Source of the DNA: Lanius collurio
Taxonomy: Eukaryota; Chordata; Aves; Passeriformes; Laniidae
Assembly: GCA_020086605.1 (NCBI GenBank)
Contig: JACBWW010000002.1
Coordinates: 28,602,605-28,666,604, forward strand
Direction of reading: 5' to 3'
DNA length: 64,000 nucleotides
The notes below the pieces were generated by a model. The model did not search any database. It was not told where the DNA came from and worked only from the letters and a program-made list of their open reading frames with translations. How positions within the stretch are numbered: position 1 is the first letter of the stretch; each line of letters starts with the position of its first letter. Below, one piece after another: positions 37,872 to 50,369 of this stretch. The translations under genes were made by a program, and so were the position numbers.

Positions 37872-37985
37872 TGCTGGTTCTGGCTGGGGTAGAGTTAGTT
37901 TTCTTCACTGTTGCTGGTATGGGGATATATTTTGGATTTGTGCTGAAAATGTTTTTGTTATTGCTGAGTAGGGCTTACACAGAGC
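37872..37985 (+). mobile_element. ERVL-like LTR, 5' fragment
   Basis: Starts with TGCTGGTTCTGGCTGGGGTA and runs AGAGTTAGTTTTCTTCACTG, CTGGTATGGGG, ATATTTTGGATTTGTGCTGA, then GTTATTGCTGAGTAGGGCTTACACAGAG. This is the 5' portion of the same LTR type as 11510-11932, with an internal deletion after the TGCTGAAAA block. Nothing of the 3' half follows. The ORFs at 37765-38056 are derived from it. Confidence 0.85.
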
Positions 37986-40900
37986 ACTGTGGTTCCTTGC
38001 AAAACTATTCTAAATGCAGTAAAGAGCCATTTTATACAGAATGTAGAAGAAAATAAAAGAATGAAGAAGGAAAAATAACAAAATGTAGTTTAAACTAGGA
38101 AATTCAGAGTTCTGTTTCAGAGCTCTGCTCTGAGACTCTGGAATTGCTTTATGTGAAGAGATGTTAGTCAAAATGAGATTTTTCTTGATTTTTCCCTTGT
38201 GGATTTACTCTTCATTTCCACCTGGCAGATCCCTTGCAGCTCTGATTGATAGAGCTGAATTCTGACCTATAATCCAGATGGGATCTCTGGTTTTTTTTCT
38301 CACCCTGCTGCCTTTCTCTCAGCTGTGCTATCCTGGGGCATTTCTTCAGACAATCCCAAACTTCAGACTGGAGTTCTGTTCAAATGCGAGGGGAATATAA
38401 AATGGCAGCTTCATAAAGTGCTTTCTCCATACGGCTTCTATATACAAGGAGGCCCTTTTCTCACCAGTTTTAGTGTTCTGTCAGGGAAATATTGATGATA
38501 TTTAACACCAACATTCAAACATTCAAACTTACTAACATAATCTCTTTCCATTGTATTTTATTGAAAATTCAGACTCTTTCAGAGCAGTTGCCTTAAATTT
38601 ATCTTGGGTACATACTTCAAAAAGACAAAGGTAGGAATGTATCTTAGCTCTTGTGCCTCATCTTTTTTGCCTATGCCTGCTGGCCTGCTTTGGTAACTGA
38701 AAACTTTTGATGCAGTTTTTATATTGTCAGCTTTAAGGCATCAAATTATGTTTGTCATTCAGAATAAATCTGTAGACTGAATTATTATCAGAGTTTTCTT
38801 TAAAATATGAGGATTCATGTCAAAATACTAGTTTATTGTGGGATTTTGGTGTACTGAGTGCATTAGTTGCCTTCTGTGGATTAGGGCTTCCTTGATTTTC
38901 CAGTATTGTTCCTACATGTCCTTGAAAAAGACTTTTCCCGCAGTGAGTCCAGGTGTTTCTTAAAACATTTTATACCCCCTTCCACTCAGGCTGGCTTTGA
39001 AACTGCACTTCATTGTTTCCTACATCATGGAGTATTGGCATATATTATTTAATACACTGCTTATTTTCTCTCATGTCTGTCAGTATCTCACACATGTATC
39101 TCAGTGCTTAATAAAGCGATGAGAATGAAAACAGACAATTTCCATAATACAAAATGGAACACAGAAGACCTCAGAAATAATAAAAAATTATTCAATTCCT
39201 TTTATGAAATTAAATTCACATTTCATGACTTATTTCAATCAAACCCTTAGATGGCTTTTTATTAATCAGTTTATTAGTATTTCCATGAGTACCACATGAA
39301 TATGTTGGAGTGCAAAAGATCAGAAATCAAAATTATCTTTGAGGCAAAGTCAAAACCATTTAATGGACAAAAAGGCTTTGCTGAAATAGGTTGTTGTTGA
39401 CATCATGTATTCCTTCCTGCATGAGCCAAGTTGATTCAGGAAGTGGATTTATAAGGCATTTCTTTAACAATGGAATAGGACCACATTTCCTGAAGTCAAA
39501 TTTGTTAAGTTTTGAAGAAAAGCAGTGGTAGTAATCATAAAGAAACAGGAACCTAGAAACATACTGTACAATTGTCCCCTTGCTATAGAGAGGACACTTA
39601 ACACCAATCCAGATTGAAATGAGTTAAATATACTCAAATATCAATTACAAATATCTGCTTTTAATTTAAAAACATTTTTACATAAGGATCTTATGTGCAG
39701 GAAATAGGTTGGCAGTACTACATACAACTTACTACAAATAAAATAGAGTGAAAAATTTGGTACCACCAAAGCAGGTGCAAGCCAATAACAATTTATTAGC
39801 TAAAACCATCTGTTACTGGTAGTTCTAGCATTTTTTTCTATTGTCTGGTGAAAAACAAAGGAAGCATGTTTAAATGTGTATCCTTCATCTTAATCACTGT
39901 CTTTTTTCCTGTTTTAAACATTTAAGGCTTTGTGGCATTTTTCAGTTCTGAAATCGATGTAGCTGTGCTGTTTCCATGATTTGTGAAGAAACTAAAATTT
40001 AAAAGCATTTTTGTACAAGGATGACACCTTCAAACTGATTTAATTGTTGGTGTTGTTTCTGAGATTTTTTTTTTGATGTTGCTTTTAACTAGGCAGCCTC
40101 TCCTGAATACAAACTTGTCTCAATTTTTTCTTAAGCAGTAAAATAATCTTGATGGGGTACAATCTTTAAGGTTATCATAGACCTTTGTGAGGATTTCACA
40201 GAAGGATTAGACTTTAAAGTATATTTTTCTGGAGAGTGTTGAATGAACTTGCAGTTGTGCAGCTCATGAAAAAATGGATTCAGCCCAGTGACAAACTGAT
40301 AAAATTTCTCATAAAGTGTGCTAGACCTCTGTTAAATTGGAGTCTGAAATTAGGTGCTGGTTCTGGACATAATGTGTACAAGAGGGATGTGCTGTAAAGA
40401 GCCTGAAATGCTCAGCCAGCTTCTTCTTCCAAGCTGCCACACACCGATTTTTATTCTTAAAAAGTAGTGTATATTACTTAAATAATGGGTCTTTGGAGGA
40501 GCTTAGCTTAAAAATAGGCACAGAAGAAGCACCTGCAAGTTTTGAGTCAGTGAACAGATGCTGCTGTAGTCTTGACCTTGTATTTGGAACCAGAATCCTG
40601 TTTTGCCATTCTACCCCATTCTAGACTTGGAAGTTTCCTGCTGCTATTGCATATAATAGTACGGGGTTTTCAATATTACAGTGTCTTTGGGATGATAAAG
40701 TCATCCAAGAAATTGGTAAAATAGCCTATAGTATTTACTGTGCTGCCAAAATTGCAAAAAAAATTCTTAAGAACAAAGATTTTTAATTGTGTCAAATCCA
40801 CTTTTTATTCCAATTGCCTAAAAAGATTTATAAGCAGCTATTTTCACTTAAAATTTGAAAAGCAAATCTGTACAGAATACAGCCAAATTCAGAATTTCAT

Positions 40901-42989
40901 AATTCTTCTGAGATGTGGTAAAATTTTTTGTGTTATTCTTAAGTGTAGGGTGGGTTTTGAACCCCCTTTATTAGAGCCTCCATTGTAGTTAGTACAACCT
41001 GGAGTAAAAAGGACACTGAGAGAAAGGGTAGATTTGCCTTTGGCTCTGAATCATTGTGAATTCAAAACCTTTGTCCCCATTTTTTTCCAGCAATTTATGG
41101 GGTTGGTAGTATTATCTATCTAGTCTGTAAGTACTCCTTGAGGATTCCTTGAGTAGTAGTGCATTATATGTGTACTACAGATGTCTCTGTGTGGGTACAG
41201 AGTCATGATAATATGCAAAAATTCTGTGAAGGAAGTGTAAGGGGTAGACTAGATCTTACTGCCAGAAAAGATTGGATGTAATTGGAGAGACTTTGCCCTC
41301 CGTTCTGGTGGATGGGGAAAGGAAAGCTGAGCAGTGGCAGGGGGTAGAAATCATGAAAGCTGTTGTGGGCATGAATGTTTTCCCAGATTACAGCAGACCA
41401 GTTGGCTGAAGTTTAATGACAGCTTGCTGGAAGGCAACAACTGGAACACACCATGCAGCAAGGAAGTATTCTTCTGTAAGAGAACAAGTTATAAGAGAAT
41501 GTCTTGTTCCAGTAAATTTTCATTTGAGTTCTCTTCTTTGGCCCTTTGGCAAAATGTTCTGTTATCATGGCCCATCTCATGCAAGTGCTGAGCATTCTGG
41601 GATTTCTGAGTGAAAGAGTGTCAGTGTATTTGCATGATGATAGTACTTCAATTTTAAATAGTCAATACTTTACATGAGCTTGGGTCAAGTCAGTTTTTAT
41701 GGTAGCCTGAGGAAAGGCATCCTCAGGGAAAGAAAGATATTTCTAGACATGTTTCAGTAATTTTCCTGCCTTTCACCTGTGCTGTAATTTTACAGCACGG
41801 AGTTGAAGTGTCATTTGATATGGAATTGTAACAGTGGTTTTTATTGTACTACTTGAGGGCTGATTGGGTATGTAGCTGTCCAGTATCAGTCATCCATCTG
41901 AGATAAAGCCCTAATACAAATGAAAGGACTGCAGCTGTGCCTCCAGAATATGAGGCAGGAATACACACCATAATTTCTTTTAAGAAACAAAAGCTGTGAG
42001 AGGACTCCTTCCTCCTCAACTCAAATCCCTCCAGTACCTGAGCATTTTGTGAAGCAGTAGGTGGGGGTTCCTGGGTTCAAGTGGCTACCAGCTGCTTAGA
42101 CCAAAAGGGACATAAACAGAATGGGTTAAATGAGCAGCCTATTGGTGCTTCAGCTTTGCCGATGAGAGGGTGTGGAGGCTGAGATGGATGCGGAACAAAA
42201 GTGAACATTGCTGGGGAAAAATTGTGATGGACGCTGTCAAGAAAGGAAGTACAGGCTAGGACTGAATTAGTGAAACCTAAAGGCAGCCATGCCCACTCTG
42301 AGAATCCTGCTTCAGGCTGGTTCCTTCTGTGACTGACCTGTTTTTCACTTGAACAGTTTGTTTTACTTCCTAAAATGTGCTACAGTTTGATTCAGCTTAT
42401 TTACGTTTTGGAAGGAGTCTTTGTTTACAGTTATTTAAGCCTGCAGGTTTTAAACCCCTTCAAAGATGATGACAAAGAGTTATAGATATTTCTGCTCCTG
42501 TCAAAGAGAAAGATACTCTCTTCTTGCAGGGATGCTTCACTATATTCGTTACTCATACATTGCACATTTCCACATATGCTTCTAAATTTGTTGAGAAGTT
42601 TTTCAACGCAACTGACGCAGCTTACTTTCAATATGCATAGAAATGGAATAGGTTGTAAGGACATATGTTCTTTTGTACTTCTATAAACAAAAAGAAAGGC
42701 TATTTTAATGGTAACTTCAACTGTTCAGCTCACTAAGTATTAAATCAACTGTTGTTTTTCTCAGCTTTATTTAATTTTAAATATACTACTTGTAGTGATT
42801 ACTTTGCAATTGGTAACATAATTGAACAGCTGAAATCTGTAACAGAAATTTTATCCTTACAAGATATGACAGAGGTTGTATGCATGCAATTTCAAATTGA
42901 AAAATGAAAATGTTTCTGCTTTTCAGTTGAAATTACAAAAAAAGCACGTTTTTCTTATTAGTGTTGGGTTCTCTGAAAATTAGAGAACA
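37986..42989. other. Unique non-coding stretch
   Basis: No gene or recognisable transposon. AT-rich; a few ORFs of 60-85 codons without splice context. A near-perfect palindrome GTGCTGTAATTTTACAGCAC occurs close to 41780. Confidence 0.5.
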
Positions 42990-43402
42990 ATCAAAGAATC
43001 ACAGTATAACCTGAGTAGGAAGGGGCCCACAAGGATCACCCAAGCCCAATTGCTGGCCCTACACAGGATACCCCAAGAGTCACACCCTGTGCCTGAGAAC
43101 ATTTTCCAAACACTTCTTGAAGTCTGCTGGGCTTGGTGCTCTGATTGCTTCCCTGGGGACCCTGTTCCAGTTCCCAGCCAGCCACCCTCTGAACAAAGAA
43201 TCTTTTTCTGATATCCAACCTAAGTCTCCCGTGACTCAGCTCCACATCATTCCTTTGGGTCCTGTCATTTGTCACCACAGAGAAGAGATCAGTGCCTGTC
43301 CTTCCTCTTCCCCCCACACAGAAGTTGTAGATTTTGATGAGGTCTCCCTTCAGTCCCTCCAGGCTGAATGGACCAAGAGCCCTCTGCTGCCCCTCTGCAC
43401 GG
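42990..43402 (-). mobile_element. CR1 LINE 3' fragment, antisense, third subfamily
   Basis: Begins with TCAAAGAATCACAGTATAACC and continues GGAAGGGGCCCACAAGGATCA, CCAATTGCTGGCCCTACACAGG, CCCCAAGAGTCACACCCTGTGC, then TCTTTTTCTGATATCCAACC and GTCACCACAGAGAAGAGATCA. This is the CR1 3'UTR type with the CCCCAAGAGTCACACC block, distinct from the other copies here. The ORFs on both strands inside it (43036-43317 and 43117-43437) are shadows. Confidence 0.9.
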
Positions 43403-46400
43403 CTGTCAATGAGTGTTTGGCTTTATTGTATTGCTGAGACAGATGGATGCTGTATCTACAACTGTATGCTTTGATGCTGTTACCTAGCATAGAGTGCATA
43501 TTTGAGAGAAGGCTTTAAAAATTGCTTTTAATGGTTAAACACAGGGTTCCTGTGGATACCAGCCTCTTTAAATAACTTATTCTGTGAACATGGAAGTCAT
43601 TTGCTTGTGGAAAACTTCCAAGTTTTCAAAATTTCAGTAATTGTAAAGGCTTTTTATTCTGGTGGTAGGTGCAGACAATTTTTCTCCTAGATGGATGATG
43701 TAACAACATACTTTAGCTGCAATTTTTTTTGCGCCTAATCAAAAAAAAAAAACCAGTTTCTGGCCATAGATTATGTCTTGGCAGCCTGGAGTTCCCATGT
43801 TAACACATTTAAATTTGTACTGAACTAGCTTCAAAGAAAGGATTAATAGCACTTCATGTAGCAGATTTAGAAATATAAAGTAAAACCTGGCAGTTTACAT
43901 GGCAGACTTGGTCCTTGTCATGAGACAGCCATGTAGATTGCTGTACAAGCTCTGAGTTTCCCTTCAGGGCTTTGGAATTGTTGTTTTCTTCCAATTTCTT
44001 GGGAGGCTCTCTGCACAAGACATCACCAGACCTTTGTTCTTACTGTCAGATTCCATTGTACAAATATTTCTTGCTCACTGCAGAAGATTTACAGACCATG
44101 TTGGCCGTCAATTGTATGCTGGTATTTGAGAATTCTGAAAGTATGTCATACAGAATAGTTTGAAAGCTGTAAAGGATTTAAACTATCTCTGCCACTTTCA
44201 ATTTTCAGTACTGGATGTATAGTTGCAAATACTTTAGTTAACATTGTAATTTGTTAATTTTTTTAATCAGATACAGCCCTATTCATTTTCCTCAAGAGGG
44301 TATAGGATGCAGAGCAGAAAAAAGAATAATCAAAATCCTGAAACAACAGAGCCTTCACCTTCAGAAGAATATGACTGTGTGGAATTTTACCAGCTGGTTT
44401 TGCAGCTGGCTGTGAATTGCAGGCTGTTTGTTTGCTTCCAGCACAATGTCTCCAGTCAGTGAACAGAAACAGCAATCTTCTCTGGGGATTTCATATCCAA
44501 AACAGATTCAGAGTACTTGTTCAATGATGACTGAAGGCACAGATTTTTCTGCTGTCATCTGAGATGCATGAAGAGTGTAAGACTAATTCTGCACTGAGTA
44601 TTCTTTGCATGTCTTGCTACCCTAAACTATTTTTTAGAAAAAATATTTACATACAGTCATTTTTTTCCCCCTCTGAGAATTACCCTTTCAGTGTTCCCCC
44701 TCTCTGTCCTTGGAAAATGTCTCCTGTTCAGCAGCAGATTTCTACATGGAAAACATATTGGGAGGGTCCCTACAAAATACATTCAAGAGTCTGGTATGTG
44801 CTTGAAGCAGCTGAAAAACTATTAAAGATTAAGATAAGTTACCATAGTGAGAAAAAGTGTAAAATGTGAAACATGCTGTGTATCAATATGTCACTGAGAA
44901 CAGAAAGAATGCTCTTTTTAAGGAATACCAAGTGCACTTATTAAGGAATATTGTAGCAGTAAGAGAACTTTCCAGCAGGGGAGGGGAAGGGGGAAATGCT
45001 GCTATTCTGTCCTATTACTCCACATGTGGGTAGGCTCCTGCTATGTGAACATACAACTTGGTGATACAATGGTAACACAGTCACCATAAAAGAAAGTGGT
45101 ATCCAACATAGATAAAGAAGAAAACCTAACCAACTGCAAACCAAACCCCCAAACATTAATAGTAGATGAAACAACAGCAAGAAAACTGAAAAGACCATCA
45201 GGCAAGCAGAATATAACCATTAGCTTAGTGAACAGCAGCTTTAACCTGTCAGGGTATCCTCTTTTTTCAGGTCCAGTGACTTCCTGGTTCCATTTCCTTC
45301 TCGCTTTACTTGCAGAGTAAAATTGGTGCTGCCTCTTTCTTCAGCTGCTTTCACTTAAAATTGTATCATTTTGCAGACATCTTTTAAAGGATTTCAAGCA
45401 CATTGTTTAATCTGTTTTGGAAGTGAGATGAGATACTGCAGCTCTCATCCTGTGCAGTCATATGGACCAGCCTTATTTCACCACTTGTTTAATCCATCTG
45501 GTTGCAGGTCATAAATGTGACCTCTCTTCTGTGTTAGAGCTGTTAGAGTATGCTTGGCTTCAGCTGACATTCAAAAATCAACAAAAGGCAGTCACTTGAT
45601 TCAAAAACCATGTTTTTCTATTGTTTCTTGTATAAAAGGAAATATATTTAAAATTGCAGTGGGAAACAAACACAATCCCATGTTTTTTAGCAGTGATTCA
45701 GGACCAGAGCCTGTAATTAGGTGGTTTATTTTTGGTGATTTCCCATGTCCTTGATTCTGTTGGATGTAGGAGGTTAGTCTGTAGGAAGAAAAGATATTCC
45801 AAAGTACAAGAATCATTACCTTAAATAAGGTAGGAATACTCTGCCCCATATTTTAGAAATGTTCTTTAAAGTTATTTCTTGTATCTTCCTGCTACTAAAT
45901 ATCTGCTAGAAAAGCTTAATCAAATGGAAGAGAAATATCTCATCTACAAAAGTAACATATTAACCTCTAGCAGTTTTGACAAATGGTAATGTAAGGGGGG
46001 ATGGATTGCACACTTTCAGCTTTTAATAAACAGTGATTGGCTCAGAGTTTGATCAAAGCAGAATATAAAAAATTGTCTTAAAAACTGTTTTTCCCTTTCT
46101 GATTTGTCAAAGAGACACTATTTACCCCTTCAGTGCAAACCATGAACCCATCAAAGAACTTATTTGCTTCTTTGTTTCAGAATTCAAAGATGTGTATGAT
46201 CAAATGGATTGCTTGTATACCAAAAGAATTGTACCACTTTCTCATTTTTACCTTGACTTGAATAACTAACTTAAGAGAATTGCTATTACATATCTATAAA
46301 TCTATCTTTTGATTTGTGGAAGGATGTATCATCTGACTGTATGGATTATCAACCAAGTTTGTAGCTAGTTCTTGTACACTGTTCACACCAATACTTACAG

Positions 46401-47089
46401 CACCCTTTTGAAAATTATGTTCCGTATTCTTGAACAATTAATGACAAAATTAGTACTTGAGGAGGTTAGGTCATTGCATTTGCCCTTCTAAAACTCATGC
46501 TCTCTGAAACCTACAACTAAAGAGGCAAATCAAAAAGAATTGTAGTTTCTGATTTTTTTCTTTTTTTTTTTTTTTTTTTGCTGAGAATGTTTGTCCCCCG
46601 AAGTCTGAACTGAAAAAACCTCATTTTTTGTAGGTCATTGGACAGGCAGAACCCAGTGGCCTCCTGTTAAAAGCCTCCATATCTCATGACTGATCCTCTT
46701 AGCCATTCTATCTGAGTTTATCTCGTGACAGCGGCCAGAACAGAAAACAGCTGGAGATCAGAATAGGTAATATTAATAGCAACAGAGGCATATGCATTCT
46801 TGCTACAGGTGAGAAAAGCTACTATGGAAAAAGGGTTGGCTAATCATTAGATTTTTCTATGAATTTTAACTTCTATGGAAGTTAAATCAAATTCTTTTAT
46901 TCCTGCTAAAGATAGATTTAATGCAAGATGCAAGAGAAATCCAGCATACTATGCCTAGAAGTGCTCAGCACGACATGGGAATCTAGGATTTGGAACACCA
47001 CCAGTCAGTAATGGGAAGCTATGCATGTATCTCGAGTTACACTCCTAATTCTCTTTAAGTGTGTTAGCTAAACAAGTAATGGAATAATA
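43403..47089. other. Unique non-coding stretch
   Basis: Nothing recognisable except poly(A)/poly(T) tracts at about 43740 and 46561. No coding-like exon with both splice signals found. Confidence 0.5.
46561..46579 (-). repeat. Poly(T) tract, 19 bp
   Basis: Uninterrupted T run preceded by a further TTTTTTTC. Read on the minus strand it would be a poly(A), but no retroposed body was recognised beside it. Confidence 0.85.
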
Positions 47090-47645
47090 GTGTTCTGTGG
47101 CAAGCTGCCATCCATATCTGCCTTAACTGTATTATGTAATTAAATGAAATTTTACAGTAAATATTTCCATTCTGGGTATCTGCCCACGAGTCAGTTTTGT
47201 GAGAGGGGCATTTTAGTTAATTAGCCTTCTATAAGTGAATCTGCTATCTCATGACTCCTGAATAATAAAATTTATGAGTAATGGCATGCACAAAATAATT
47301 ATTATAATGATTGTTTCTTTCAATAGGTGTATAAATATATGGCAATTAAGGGAAAATTTTAAATGGATCATTATATTAAAATTAACCTGTAATCCAGGGG
47401 GGCAGTTATTAATCTTCCACTACATGAGTGGATGGCATAAATTTTCCCTTTAATTTAATGATGAGAATGAAATTCACTCAGAAGTTTTCCAAAGGAATTT
47501 TTAATTGATGTGGGGCTCTCTGTGCCTTGGCAGGGAAAGGTGAATGGCATGATAAATGAATGCTCATGCCACACAGGGGATACAAAAATGTAGCTACCAT
47601 AGTAGTGAGAGTCTAGTTGGCATTCAAAGAAATAAAGTAAATAGA
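47090..47645. promoter_or_regulatory. Possible conserved non-coding element
   Basis: A non-repetitive stretch dense in homeodomain-type sites (GTAATTAAAT, TTAGTTAATTAGCC, ATAATTATTATAATGATT, TTTAATTTAATGA, TTTTTAATTGATG) mixed with GC-richer words such as CTGCCCACGAGTCAG. This pattern is common in vertebrate developmental enhancers. A minus ORF at 47455-47649 is probably incidental. No cross-species alignment was available. Confidence 0.25.
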
Positions 47646-47894
47646 ACATAAATCACTCCATTTAACTGAGGTAATATTCTCTGAAGTGGACTTGGATAAG
47701 ACTAGAAAAAACAGCTCACAGCAACTCTTGATGCTGTAAGGGAATGGGAATTTTTCTTACTTTGTGAAGCTGTATGAACTTTCAGACTCACTAAGTAGAA
47801 AAATAACTAAAGCATATGGCTAACCCACTAACCTAAGGTCTCACACTGGAAAATTTGGTATCATGTCAAAACCCAATGCATTCCTTTTTATAAC

Positions 47895-47985
47895 TTGGAG
47901 GCCTTTTTTGTTTGTGGTTGGAGTTTTGTCTGTTTGTGGTTTTGTGTTGTTTTGGGGAGGTTTTTTTGGTTGTTTAATGTTTTTT
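47895..47985 (+). repeat. G/T-rich low-complexity tract
   Basis: About 90 bp almost free of A and C, made of TTTGT, TGTGGTT and TTTTGGGG words. Simple-sequence drift; no function inferred. Confidence 0.6.
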
Positions 47986-48136
47986 AAAAAAAAAGACACA
48001 GATTTTTCATAGAAAGGTAATGAAATGGCAGGAAATAATAGCATAAGGTTGCAGTTAAATAGGGACTGTTAAACAGTGAGCTCCCTAGGAAGAGCCCGAG
48101 CATCTTCCTCCTCCTTCTCAGCTGATTCCCTCACAG

Positions 48137-48281
48137 GTGCTTGCACTGTGCACGTTATTTACCAAGTATCCTCCACAGCATCTCTGCTGAGTCTCAGCTG
48201 TGGAACTGTAACCCCAGAGATCAAAGCTACCATAAACCTGTGCTTCAAGCAGAGTTATTTTATTCTAACCTGTGAGAAGAG
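48137..48281 (+). other. Weak candidate exon
   Basis: 145 bp between a pyrimidine-rich acceptor (tcagctgattccctcacag) and a consensus donor (AAGAG/gtgagc). One frame is open throughout (phase 1 in, phase 2 out) and gives a cysteine-containing peptide including TVHVIYQVSSTASLL and INLCFKQSYFILTCEK. No family is recognised. It could be a real exon, an lncRNA exon or chance; with no neighbouring phase-compatible exon the evidence is thin. Confidence 0.22.
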
Positions 48282-50345
48282 GTGAGCTACATAGCTGGTC
48301 CAAAAAAAGACTGGTGAGTTAGAAAGCCACACTTGAGCATATTTATTCAATGATTATGAAGAAAAGTGAGCGTTAATTATTCTAAAAATCTAAGTGCCTG
48401 AAATTCTATTTATCTATCTAAAGATAGTGTCACCTATCTTGCATTTGTTGTTTACTTTTTGAGGCACTGTACCCTCTACTCATAGATGAGAACCAGAAAA
48501 GCAGAGCCCAGCTTTTAGCTGGTGTGGCCTTACTGCTTTTGTGCTAAATCCCACCTGATGACAATCTGAGTGCTTTTAGTGAAGCCATAGGGAAAATGCT
48601 GAGAAAGATCTGTTCTATTTGCAACTCTCCATTGCTGAAAGCTAGTGAGAGAAATCCTGCTATATCCCTATGGCACCTCAGTGTCTAGAAACAGCCATAC
48701 CAAAGAGCTGTGCCTAAGGTAGAATATCCCAGTATGAGAGGTTTGGTTTTGCTTCCCATTCACTATTATTCATATAATAAGAGATGCTGACTTTAGATCT
48801 GTAAGTAATTTAATACCCTCACTCAGTGAAGAGAAAAAATGATTATGCTGTATCTGCAGGATGTGTTCTGCAAAAAGATATAAATGCTACTGTATCTGTC
48901 ATTACCCTAAGGAGGTAGCAAAAATACAGTATTATGCTAGTTTATCTTGAAAGACCATTTAAAAATTAATTTGATATTCTAGCTAAAAGACTCATGCAGT
49001 GAAACTCTACTCCTTCCTTTGGGAGACTTACACTGCCTAAGAGGGCTGAACATTAGAAATCTGTTTTTCATATGAATGCTTAAATATTCTTTTTCTATTT
49101 AATCCTTTTAGTCATAGACATGTTTTTCTTTGTGCCACAATGATAATTTTTCTCTTTCATATAATCTTTATAATAATTTTTATAAATAGTCATTGTGGTT
49201 ACTTTTAATTATTCATTTAATGTAAATTTATTTTGGTATTTTGTCATATAGAGGCTTCAGATTAGCAATAATTTCAGCTGCGTGTTGCTGAATTTCCTCT
49301 GTTAAAAAGTGTCATGTTCTTTTCATTCCCAACTTCTCATTTTTCTGTCTGAAGTTGCAAGAAATCCATAATAACAAAAGACAAGGGACTTCTTGCTGAG
49401 ATTGATCTCATACCAAAAACAGTGTCTCATACATTCTTGCTTGCTTGTCTCTAATTTGCTGCCAGTTTGTCTGAAGACTCTTGCTGTTTTACCTGTTTAA
49501 CTCTTGCTGCATGGGTTTTTTTCCTTCCCTTTCAGTGTCAGGGTCTCAAATTATTTTCGTTGTAGTTGTGCTTGTAAGCATTTCACTACTGTATTGCATC
49601 TTAAGAGCCCACATGAAGTAACAGTCTATGGCTCACAGAATGTGGATTCTATTTCTAGCTTTCCCACTGGCCTGCTGTGTTATGTGAGACCTGTGATCCT
49701 ACTTTCCCCTGTAAAAGGAGAGTATGGTCCACTTTCTCCTGGAGTCATAGATCTCTGTTGACACTATACTGGTAGGACTGAAAACTGAAAACAAAGAGCT
49801 TGCAGAATCAAAGTTCCAATAGACTGAAATCAAGAGGTTAAAAAAGCAGGATTTTAAAAGTTACAAACTTGTGTTTTTCTTATATTAATATAAGACCTGA
49901 TTAGAACTAACTAAACATTTTTGATAATTCTAGATTTTCTGCTCCTTTTCTAGCTATTTAATTGCTTTTGTGAGCAAAATAAAAGGATGATTCCTTTAGC
50001 TTATCATCTATATTAATCAGTTTCTCCAGGTGCATGGTAAGTCTGTGCAAAGTGCTCAATATAGTACATCTTTGACTTGGTCTATATCTCCATGGTTCAG
50101 ACCTTTTTTCAGAAAATTATTACATTCTTTATTATCATATTTTTCTTTATAAGCTAATATTGCACTAGATAAAAATGCTAAAGAAAGTACAGACAACAGC
50201 AGGTAACAAACCCAGAAAATATGTGGTTGATTCTTCCTTCCTTCAGAGCAACTATAAAATGCCATTCTTACTGCTGGAGTCTGTTTAAGAATGCAAGCAC
50301 CTTTAGTATGACAAAGTTACAGCATTAAAAGTATTACTTTAACAT
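48282..50345. other. Unique non-coding stretch
   Basis: Nothing recognisable. The 85-codon + ORF at 49504-49761 has no splice or domain support. Confidence 0.5.
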
Positions 50346-50369
50346 CCCCACCCCCACCTCCCCCCCACC
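50346..50369 (-). repeat. C-rich tract, G-quadruplex-capable on the minus strand
   Basis: Runs of 4, 5, 2, 7 and 2 C separated by single A or T bases. On the minus strand this gives G runs that can be divided into four tracts of three or more. It stands alone in AT-rich DNA. Confidence 0.75.

Noticed and set aside
42060..42180. GGGTTCAAGTGG resembling a tRNA/SINE B box
   Set aside because: No matching A box, no acceptor stem and no cloverleaf fold; not a tRNA or tRNA-derived SINE.
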